DNA from: Lumbricus rubellus
Lineage: Eukaryota; Annelida; Clitellata; Crassiclitellata; Lumbricidae
Assembly (NCBI GenBank): GCA_945859605.1
Contig: OX243814.1
Coordinates: forward strand, 23,639,686-23,703,685
DNA length: 64,000 nucleotides
Direction of reading: 5' to 3'
Shown: piece after piece, positions 1 through 10,787 of the stretch
Layout of the letters: each line of letters begins with the position of its first letter
Position numbering within the stretch: the first letter of the stretch is position 1
Position numbers and translations under genes: made by a program
The notes under the pieces: model-generated
What the model was told of the DNA's origin: nothing
The model's input: only the letters and a program-made list of their open reading frames with translations
The model's database searches: none

Positions 1-84
1 AATACACACAATACACACAAGGCACACAATACACACATTACACACAAGACACACAATACACACAATACACACAATACACACACA
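1..84. repeat. AATACACAC-type minisatellite
   Basis: Tandem copies of AATACACAC with small variants (GGCACAC, TTACACAC) fill the left edge of the window. The array is cut by the window border, so its full length is unknown. Confidence 0.9.
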
Positions 85-175
85 GCCAATATTGTTTGAC
101 GACGGTCTCAGTAACGTCCGGAAGATCCAAAGCACACTGGAACAACCTCCAGGGCAATTATTATTATAATTAGTT

Positions 176-398
176 TGTTTGTATGTGCACTTGTTATAGC
201 TCCCCTTCAAACTCTTCTTGCTACTCAGAGGCGCTCCCGAATGCAGAGCGGACACTGCATCGAAGTTTCACGCCGAAGCGCTGAAAAATTGTGAGTGAAG
301 AACTTGCCCAAGGTCCTTACACAGCGAGGTGGATTCGAACCTCGAATCCTTCCGGCTACAAGTCAACGACGCCACCACTATACACCACCGCGCCCCAC
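176..398 (-). mobile_element. tRNA-derived SINE (family A), minus strand
   Basis: On the minus strand the element starts with a tRNA-like head (A-box-like TGGTG(TA)TAGTGG, B box GGTTCGAATCC). It continues through a body with CTTGGGCAAGT and GCGCCTCTGAGTAG and ends near AAGTGCACATACAAAC. The same order is seen at 8310-8527 (-) and, diverged, at 46798-47012 (+). The 3' part resembles the tail of the LINE fragments at 18223-19080. Confidence 0.8.
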
Positions 399-954
399 GA
401 ATAGTTGCTATTATTGTTTTTATTATTGTTTCACGTTATTTATCATCGTCGTCGCCTTTGTCATTAACGAACAACTGTCTTGAGGCAAGATGTACAATGG
501 ACGCAGTTCGTTGCATTCTTAGCATCAATCCTATTGTACTCTTCAACGTCGTGTGCACAATGGACTTTGCATCGGACTCGCTCTAATACCTTAAGTAACA
601 ACTGGATTTCATTGATTGAGACAGAGTCGGGACTGCTTTCAGCCGGATGACATATTACATGATGGATTTGTTCATTCGTTCGTTACCCTGGAAACGGTCC
701 ATTCATCTTAGCTGCTTCGTTGCATCCGAATGACTGTCCGCTCCAATAATTCGCTGATACGCTTGATTGATTCTCAGATTCACTGATTCGTTCATTCCTG
801 ACTGCTGTTACACTCGCAAATAGTAATAATAATGATTATAATACAAATAAAAATCATAATACTAATAAGAGCAATAGTTTATACGGCGCTGTAATGCACC
901 GACCACCGTTGCAAGATTGATACGATACGGAAGAGGCAGATGAACTGGTTGGGG

Positions 955-1130
955 CAAATGTTGTGGGAAGACTCCCTCTTGACGATTGTTCTCGAGGGAA
1001 GTCACTAGGAAGACCAAGAAAGATGATGTTGGACTGGATGATGGACAGAGAAAATGGACGAGGAAATAAAGAAAAATCTAGGGAAAAGCACAGAATAGAC
1101 AAGAATGGTGTCGTTGGTATCTTGGACCTT
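955..1130 (+). pseudogene. LINE ORF2 C-terminal fragment
   Basis: The translation contains LGRPRKMMLDWMMDREN followed by NKEKSREKHRIDKNG. This matches the basic GRGRPR..LDWM tail found at the end of many non-LTR retrotransposon reverse transcriptases. A better preserved relative lies at 39394-39702. There is no upstream reverse transcriptase, so this is a dead 3' fragment. It sits about 140 bp before the protocadherin start codon. Confidence 0.65.
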
Positions 1131-1267
1131 ACTAATCCCATGAAGTCTTCATTCGGGCTTTATCATCCAACTTCAGCCTAAGTTTTATTTATATTTTAGG
1201 TCACAAAGAAAGTGTATACGACTTCCTCCTGTCTAATGATGTGTCGTCATCTAATCATCAACTCATC

Positions 1268-4075
1268 ATGATGATTGGTCAATGCAGCCATCACTTCTTC
1301 CTCCTCCATCTGCTGCAGCTCATCTCCATCACCCTCATCACCATGATGCTCTTTGTGTCTGACTCAGCAGCCGACGGCGTCATGACTTATAGCTTTACGG
1401 AAGAGCAGCCGCCAGACACATTTGTCTGCGACTTGCTGGAAGATTTCGAGTTCCGGTCGAGGTACAACCAGACAGTTCTTGACCAACTTCGTTTTGCCTT
1501 CCTCGTTGGCCACATTGGAGTCGATCGTCAACACTTTGCGATCGATGATCGATCTGCTGTCATCAGATCAACTCATCGAATCGATCGCGAGAAGATCTGT
1601 CCTCGATCTGATGATTGTCAGATGAGATTTGATATCGTTGTTCAACCGATCGCATACTTCGAAATCCTCAATGTTCAAATGACGATCATCGATCTCAACG
1701 ACAATTCTCCCACTTTCCCAACAGATCGATTCCACTACGAACTGTCAGAAGCAGCTGAGCTCCTCAGTTCGTTCGTCATTCCTGGAGCGACTGACCTTGA
1801 CAGCGGTGAGAACGCTATCTGTCGACATAGAATCGATCCATCGAACGGACGGATTCCATTTGAGTTGAAGGTGTTGAGTACGTTGGACGAGGAATCAGAT
1901 CTGCGTTTGGTGCTCGTCAGGAAGCTGGATCGCGAGGCAGAGGATCGATTTCCGGTGACCGTGTACGCCATGGATTGCGGAAGTCCTCCTCGCACAGGTT
2001 CGATGATCGTCGAGATTCGAGTTCAAGATGCAAACGACAACAATCCAGAGTTCGAGAACAGCACGTACGAGATCAGCGTCAACGAAAGCTTCACCACCGG
2101 AAACGTTCTTCTGCGTGTGCGTGCCATCGACCGCGACATCGGATCGAACGGAATCGTCGTCTACGACTTCTCGAAACACACGACTCACGAATATGGACAT
2201 CTGTTCGGCATCGAACGAAACTCAGGAAAGATCTTCTTACAACGACCGCTTGATTACGAGAAAAAGCAGATCCATCTGCTGTCTGTGACGGCCACTGACC
2301 AGGGACCGGACTCTCTGCCGTCGCACACATCCGTCGTCATCCGTGTGGAGGATGTGAATGACAACGCTCCAGTCATCAGCATCCATACATTGTCAGGTGA
2401 TGGTCAATCTACGGTTGCGGAGAACTCTGAGCTTGGAATGTTCGTCGGTCACGTGTCTGTGACGGATGCAGACAATGGTGACAACAGCAGATGCTATTGT
2501 TCCATCGACAATCCTCACTTCCTGCTCGAACGCATCCCAGAGCGATCGCAGACGACGGAGTTCAATCTGGTGACGGCGACACGGTTCGATCGTGAGAAGA
2601 AAGACCTGTACGTTGTGACGATCACCTGCAGAGACCACGGGGGCGTGAGAGCGCAGACGTCTTCTCTAATGCTACGGGTTCACATCTCTGACGTCAACGA
2701 CAATTCTCCAAAGTTCCAATCGGAGACGATCGCATTCGAGGTCGGTGAGAACAGTCCGATCGGAACGGAAGTGGGAAGAGTTGAGGCAAGAGACAAAGAC
2801 TCTGGAGAAAACGCAGCAATTGTCTACACCATCGAAGGAGGTGGAAGCCAGTTGTTGACCATCAATGAAACAACAGGACTCATCACAACGCAGGTCAGTC
2901 TTGACCACGAGCGGTCAGCTGGTCATACCTTCAACGTCGTTGCCAGAGATCGTGGTCAACCACCGCGATCAGTCAATCTCAGAGTGGCTCTGACGATTCT
3001 CGACGAAGATGATGAGCGTCCGACGTTCTCAGCCAACCGTTACGTGTTCATGGTCCATGAGAACCAGCCACCTGGAACGGAGGTGGGTCAGGTCGTGGCC
3101 AGCGATGGAGACTCAGCGCCGTTCGATCGGTTCATCTACTTCGTCGACCGAAGAAGCAAGTCTCTGTCTCTGTTTGAGATAGAAGCACGAACGGGCAACA
3201 TCAAGACAAAGCAAGTGCTTGATCGAGAGAACACTCCTGTCCACTACTTGACCATCGTGGTCAGTCCAGACAGTGACCCAACGTACAGCGCCACAGCATC
3301 AGTGACGATCAGCATCGGTGACATGAATGACAACAAACCACGATTCGTTTACCCGTCGACCAACAACGAAACGGTGACTGTGTCGAGTCAGACCCCGCGA
3401 GGCTACACCCTCAAGCAGATCAAGGGATCTGACCCGGACGCAGGACAGAACGGCAATCTGACGTACACGATGACGAAGGGGAATCCCAAGGGAATGTTCC
3501 TTCTCGATCCACAAACCGGAAGTCTGCTGGTGAACGCCGATCTCAGCGTCATCGACTTCCAGGAAGTCTTTCTGTCGCTGCTCATCCAAGATGGCGGCGT
3601 TCCATCTCTGTCGACGACGGGAGAACTGCGAATAGTGATCAGCAAAGACGTTCCTTTCATCGAGAAGAACAGACGACAGAGCTTACTCGCCAACGAAAGC
3701 ATGGTCGTCGTCCTCGCCATCACTCTGGCCGCCATACTTGTCGCCATCACCGTCATCACTGTCGTCATTGTGCTCGTCAGAATGGAGGATCGACGACGAA
3801 AGGCCAAGGTTAAGCAGAGTCTCGTCACGAATGGAGAGATTCAGTCGAGCATGGACAGTCCGATGCCGTTCCACGTCAATGACTCTGTCGTCGTCTGCAG
3901 GAACCAGCATCCATCGTCAACGGTCACAGCTGTCTACGGTTTGCCGTCGAATGGCATCAAGTCAACGTTGACGAATTGCCAGCAATTGGACGATGCGTCA
4001 TCTTTCAAGAGAATCATTCATTCGTCATCTGGTCAGATGGATGAAGAAAGCGGAGCTGCAGCTGGTATCAAACAG
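1268..4075 (+). CDS. Protocadherin exon 1: signal peptide, EC1-EC7, TM
   Basis: A hydrophobic signal peptide covers about residues 8-34. Seven cadherin repeats follow, each closed by a DxNDNxPxF-type calcium linker: DLNDNSPTF (about 142), DANDNNPEF (254), DVNDNAPVI (361), DVNDNSPKF (474), DEDDERPTF (579) and DMNDNKPRF (684); EC7 ends near 795. EC1 has the paired cysteines of protocadherins (EKICPRSDDCQ). A membrane helix runs from about 812 to 837 and is followed by basic residues DRRRKAK. The EC5 linker DEDDERP lacks the usual asparagines. Reading past the donor gives only VSRLMI and a stop at 4094-4096, so intron retention would yield a short-tailed form. Confidence 0.92.
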
Positions 4076-7000
4076 GTCAGTCGCCTGATGATATAATCAA
4101 TTAATCATGTGTGGATAGGGCCAGAGAACATCGATGGACATAACTGGCAAGAGGGGTGGGCACTTGCTCCTCTTTTGGAAAACCGATGTCCATTTCTTTA
4201 TATACAGCTTATTGAATTTTTTAGTTTTTACATTAAAGCACTGAAGATACATGTAGGTTGCTAAAACGTTAAACTGAAAAATGTGCATTTAGACGTCTCT
4301 TCAAAAAATATCCGTGTTCTTAACTTCCTGCCTTACATTTTGAAGCTCTTGCTAAACCACATTAACTTCAAACATTGTGTTTTGCCACTCCTACAAAAAT
4401 GTCTGCATGCGCACATGTATACGCATGATGATATGATTATATTAATGTAATGGGATTTATTGCACTATGTTGTGCACTGTAATGTAATGTAATGCACTGA
4501 GTTATAGTGTCGTGTAACTGCCAGCTTGATCTTCAGAGACTTGTTTTGAAACACTGCAGGCACGCAGGCACGAACCACAATATAATAAAGTGTAATAGAA
4601 GGCGCTACAGGTAAAACAGATATACATGTACAACATTGTACGGCCTATAGTTTCTTTTGCGGTAGAACAAAGAAACAATAACAAACTGAGAACATAGGCA
4701 GCATAAATGAGAGTTAAGAGTAGCATAAGAAACTCATAGGAAGTGAAGTGAAAGAATTAAATGAAGTAAAGATATAGTCTATAGTTCTAACACGATAGGC
4801 CAAGACTACGAAACAATGGGAAATTGAGAACAAATGTATACCATAAATGAGAATTAAACTTCAGACAAACGAATAAACAAATAAACGTGAAAGGATGATA
4901 TAAAGCAAATAGAATAGAGACGATTACAAGAATGATGAATGCGCACAATAACAGAAAAACGTAAAACCAGTATTAAGACTATTAAGACTATTAGTATAAT
5001 AGTGTAATTAAAGTAAGAGAAATACATAAGCCGATCATCTGCAAGTAAATAAAACCATGTTGATGCATTGACATTTGACAGTATACTCATAAAACTTCTA
5101 TTCACTTTGGTGGAGCTACTGTCATTCGAACTCTTTCGTGGCACAATGTGACGTGGACCACTTGCTTTCAATTACCTTACGGCCTAAAATAGATATCAGT
5201 TCGCGTAATTGTTGTAAATTACACCGTGTAACTTACACGAGAGTCTTTAAGTCAAAGTATACGATAAACGAACAACTGGTCCTTCACTATAATTGCCGAT
5301 GACCAATGGCAATAGCAAAGAGCTTCGTATTTCTATCCATGGAAGTTATGGAACAGAGTTTTCCAAGTAAAAATCGTTATCATTAGCTCTATAATAGTTT
5401 AAGGACTTAGTATCGCGCTTTGGTATCCTTGGCAGTTGCTCTCTTCAATCTACGGCTATTGGTATAAGCGGTGGCGTTCTTTCGTAAATGCCTCCAGCAT
5501 GCAATGTTTAACACTTTATTATCTGTCTAATTCTAGATCGATTTTGATCAGAGTTAGCTACCATTCTGTGCCATAATAATATGACAAGATGAAATCTAAG
5601 CATAAACTTATCTGAAAAGTGAAAAGCATGGATTGACTTCCATATAGCGAGAGAGTAAAGGAAACATGTATGGATATTTGAAGCTGATTTTTTCCAGCTG
5701 CACAGTACAGGTCGGTGGCACATATAGTTAGCCGGAATCTGCTGGATGCACAAATTGCGATACGTACACATGTACAATTGTACATGTATATGATGCTTCG
5801 TCGTCGTCGTCGTCGGTGTGAATTGTACATGCGTGCGTGCGTGCGTACAGATGGATTTGTGACTGACGACCCAGAGGACGGTGGACGATTTAAGAGGTGC
5901 TCAAGTTATCGCTGTCACTTTCACATCGATTCGACGTTCGCCGCTGATGATGCCAATGCTGCTGCTGCTGCTGCTGGGGCCTCCTCCTCCGCCGCCGCCG
6001 CCGTCGTATTTGGGCGGTCGACTTTATCAAAGACTTGGCATCAATCAATAGACTACGACGACGACAATTATTGGATCAACAAGACTACGCAGTGACATGT
6101 GAATGATACGCGAATTGGTCGACAATCCATCAGCGCCGGCTGACAATATTCATCATCGCCAGTCTCTCTCTCTCTCTGGGAACCCAGAATTATTTTAATT
6201 GCCGCGAGATGTTGACAATGGTCGCGAGAAACAATAAACAATGGATATCGCCATTTAAACAGAGGCGCTTTCCTGCTGGTGCTGCTGCTGGTGGTGGTGG
6301 TGGTGGTGGTGCTGGTGGTGCTGGTGCTTCTGGTGCTGCTGGTGCTGCTGGTGCTGCTGGTGGTGCTGGTGGTATTGGTGGTGTTGGTGGTCGTGGTGGT
6401 GCTGTAGCTGCTGGCGATCACACCTGATCCAATGTTTGCTTTTCAGGCCAAATATGCAGCTCCCCTGTTGAAGCTCGTCATTTTGTGATCCTGCTGCAGT
6501 GAAAGACGACTTTTCATTTGGGACCGGACTATGTCCTCCTCTGAATGGACGTCCTGCTCCCCTCGCGTCCTCATCAACGACCGTTCTTTGTGTAGGACTA
6601 AAATAAAAGGCAAAACTAAAATAAAAGACAAAACTAGATCATGGACAGAGGATGATGTCGTTAGCGATGACTGTCTATATGCTGCCTCGCGCACAGGTGT
6701 ATTAATATACCTATTATATTCATCCAACATGCAGGTTTCATTCGTGCACATGTTTGTGTGTGTTTGCGTGTTAATTCATAGATGCACCGAAACAGGAGTT
6801 TCATTATCTTGCCTTATTCATAAAACAAAAGTCTAATGTAGGCCTCAACCAATAATTCCCACACAACCTGTGTCAGCTTTTCACTGCTAGAAAATTCCAG
6901 TTAAGTAGGCTAACTTACATTTTAAGGCAGGCTATACAGAAGTGATTTGTTTGTCGGTTTTCAAATCATCTTCTATGTTAATTGTTCACCGATGTAGCGT

Positions 7001-10000
7001 ACATGCAACAACAAAGAAAAACAGAAAACCAATTATAATGACAACAATAGAGAAACAAAATTATTAATTAAATTAATTAAAGAAAATAATAAAGATGGGG
7101 CCTACAACTATACGGCAACCATGGTAATATAATGCAATGTAACAAACGGGCCACTGGGGTCGTTCTAACAGCATCATGAAGCTTTTGATCCTGCAAGGCT
7201 ATTCAATGTATAGGCCTACATGTACATGCGTTGTCAAGATGCGCATAGCATACATTGACTGTCTAACTTGGACACAATCATAGTGATTTGCTCACGACCC
7301 GTTGTCAATAAAGCATGTGATCTGTCACATGTGCTACAAGCACGACACATGTTTCATGAATTGTTTTAAATCATCTCATTGCTATAGCCTACCGCTTGTA
7401 CGAGATCGGCACATCAAGACTGATCAAGTCTATGGTATACCGTTTCTGTTAGTTTTGCCAGTTTCAATATCATCCTGAAATATATAGAATATGTTATAAA
7501 TTAATTACCTTTCTTTAATAGGTCAAGGAAGATTGTATAACTGCCAATGTCAATTTCTTAAATTGGCTTTTCTGCTATAGGCTCCATCCAAACAACAGTG
7601 AGCGCCAACTGTTAGAACGACTCCTTGTCACGCCTTATGCACTGATTGGGAAACCACTATTCAAAGAAAGCATTGCATTCTTGATGCTCCTATTTTCATC
7701 CACCACATCAGGTCTTATTCTTGCTTTGACCACTCAACGCGACCTCAGCGTCCTCATTGTGCCATCAAAGATAACGACTGCCTACGGAAAACGGATGCTC
7801 CAAAAGTTCAAAGTGGACAAAGCTTTTGTTTATGCTCAGATAACCTCTTTTAAAGTCATTTGTTCGAGAATCTCTTCTTCTAATCTTCTGAGTTCTGACA
7901 CTGTAACGTCACCAGTGTGTTCGTGAAGTGTCATTGTCCTGACACTTAGCGACAACTGCATGGACCGTCTCCCCATCACATTCATTGAGGGGACCGTCCC
8001 CCTCTGCCTCCCCTAAGTCTCCGCCCATGATTCATAGCAGCTACCGTGAATGGGCGCCGAATAGATTCATGCAATGAATGAATGAACAAATAAATTCGTA
8101 AAGGTAGCCTCTTAATTGTGATGAAACAGGCTGTGAATTTACTAAAGAAGTGGCGCAAATTGGTTTTGCCTTTCTACAATGATGCATCTTTTTTTGTTTG
8201 TATGTGCACTTGTTACAGCGTCCCTTCAGGCTCTCACTACTCAGAGGCGCTCCCGAATGCATAGCGGACACTGCATCAGAGTTTCACCCCGAAGCGCTGA
8301 GCAATTGTGATTGTTTGTATGTGCACTTGTTATAGCGCCCCTTCAAGCTCTCTCTACTCAGAGGCGCTCCCGATGCAGAGCGGACACTGCATCGGAGTTT
8401 CACGCCGAAGCGCTGAGCAATTGTGAGTGAAGGACTTGCCCAAGGTCTTTACGCGGCGAGGTGGATTCGAACCTTGGACCTTCCGACTCCAAGGCAACGA
8501 CGCCACCACTACACCACCGAATCCCATGGCACATCTTCTAGTACTTTCGATCAGCTGAACCAGATGACTTCTACAATACAATAAAAATTATTGTATTGTA
8601 GCATATAGAACTAATAATTTTTATTGTTTGTCATAAAGGATATTAGTTTTGTTCTTTGTGACAACAGACCATACGTGCCTTTAACATGAAAAGGTCACAC
8701 AGCGTGCAAAGTTTATGCATTCCTATTAATATTTATGATGATGTGTCACAATCTATAAAAATATAAAAGGGGGCATCATATGGCGTTCTCCCCACACAAC
8801 CGTAGTTTTATCTCGCCGCTCTGTAGGTTTAGCAAATTTTTGGCACATGCCAATATGATTCATATGAATATGATTCATGCAAATAGAATAGACCTACAAA
8901 AAGGAAATGCATGGATGTGGCCAAAAACTATAATTGCTCTCTCTCTCTCTCTACATATAGGGTAGGCCAAACAAGTAATCCCCTACGGTTTTTGTCAATA
9001 TCTTGGCCAAAAATAGGAATTTTTCAAATCCAGTTTTACGGGCTTGAAAGTAATAGCCTACATATCTACGTACAATAGCCAAATTTTTCATCGCCATATG
9101 TGAAACAGAACAAAAGTTATATCATTTTTAGTGAGGCAACCCACCGTTTTTTGACGATTCAAAAACGTGACGCACCAAAAAGCAACATAAAACCGATTTA
9201 ATTATTCTGGCCAATATCTTGGCCGGTGTCACGAAATAAAGTCTCCCCCCGATACAAAGTCTCCTCCCGAAACAGAGTCTCCCTTTGGCTGAAAATCTGT
9301 TTTGGAAGACATCTTTTCTGGTGTAAAAGCATATATATGTTCGTGTTAAATAACGTGTTATCGTGTTAGCAAAGTAAACTAACGGCTTGATATGCTCATC
9401 TAATAATTTTATGCGATTGTATCCGATTTCACGATCAACGGGGGAGACTTTGTTTCGTGGGCGGAGGAAATATTCTCTCCCCCCGGAGACTTTATTTCAG
9501 AATATAGTCTCCGGGGGGCGAATTTATTCTAGAACAGATTCTCCGGGGGAGAATCTATTTCGAAATAAAGTCTCCGGGGGGAGACTTTTAGGGGTAGACT
9601 CTGACACGCGACACCGGCAGTAAGAATTTTGAAATGAAATTGTACAGGGCTAAAAATAATTCATATCTGCACATGATGGCCAGATTTCTTCAAAATATTT
9701 GAAACAGAATAAAAGTTATACCACTTTTAGTGAGGTCACTCACCGTTTTTCTGCAATTTTCGAAGGCAGCTATTAGAATAAGATGATCATCTTTGCAAAT
9801 TTGGCTTAGTGCTCATGTTTATGTGGTAAAACTTAGGCCTATAATAGTCAGAGCATATTTCATTCTCAGATTTTCTAAATGCAAATCACACACAGACCAC
9901 GCACGACCAACTGTGAAGAGAATAATTATGCATATTATTTAATAGGCCTACTATAATACTATTTTAAAAATATAGAGCATAATGGTCGCTAACATAGATT

Positions 10001-10714
10001 TAAATTTCTCCTAAGAAAATGACGCAAATATATCTCTTTGGAGCTCAATTTAAGACAGAAACCGACCCCATATATTTTGCAGCCATACAAAAGTATCATA
10101 CACACACACATAATATAATATAAATATTATAAATATAAATATTATATATTCATATATATTATATATAATTATATATGTATATACATGTAGTTGACTCATA
10201 TTAATATATGAAAACGTATTCATTGCGACTGTTGTTTCTTTGTCGTCCAGCGTGATGTGGATGGCTGCAGAAGCGAAGGTGGAGGTGGTGGAGGTGGAGG
10301 TGGAGGTGGTAAGCCGGTGGTCGTCTTCATAAAAGATCAGAGGGAAGGGGAAGGGTACTTCTATGGAAATCAGGACAGCGAGGAAGAAGAGGACGAGGGA
10401 GAGGGAGAGGGGGTGGATGAGGAGACAGACGGACAAAGCATCGGATGTTTCAGAGGAGCATCAGAGGGAGGAGAACAACTGCAGCAGACGAACTTCGCTC
10501 ATCTACGACTCTACGACACCAACGCAGCAACGACATTGAAGACAGCTGCACCTCCTGCTGCAGCTGTACACCGAATCGGTGCGGTATTATGTTACTGTTG
10601 CTATTATTACTCGTACTACTGCTGCTGCTGCTGCTACTACTACTACTGCTACTGCTACTGCTGCTGCTGCTGCTGCTACTGCTACTGCTGCTGCTGCCAC
10701 TGCTACTACCACTG

Positions 10715-10787
<73 letters not shown>

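Larger units (their letters stand above)
4076..10250 (+). other. Protocadherin intron 1 with repeats
   Basis: No convincing exon was found in this 6.2-kb stretch. It contains CAG-type and GGT/GCT trinucleotide tracts (5958-6002, 6273-6413), a 13-bp inverted pair (7159-7171 and 7609-7621), SINE copies (8197-8527) and a partial transposon with another element inserted in it (8959-9760). The remainder is AT-rich unique-looking DNA. Confidence 0.7.

Noticed and set aside
6209..6427. Gly/Ala-rich protocadherin exon
   Set aside because: It is a trinucleotide repeat inside intron 1 without suitable splice sites, and exons 1 and 2 already join in phase.
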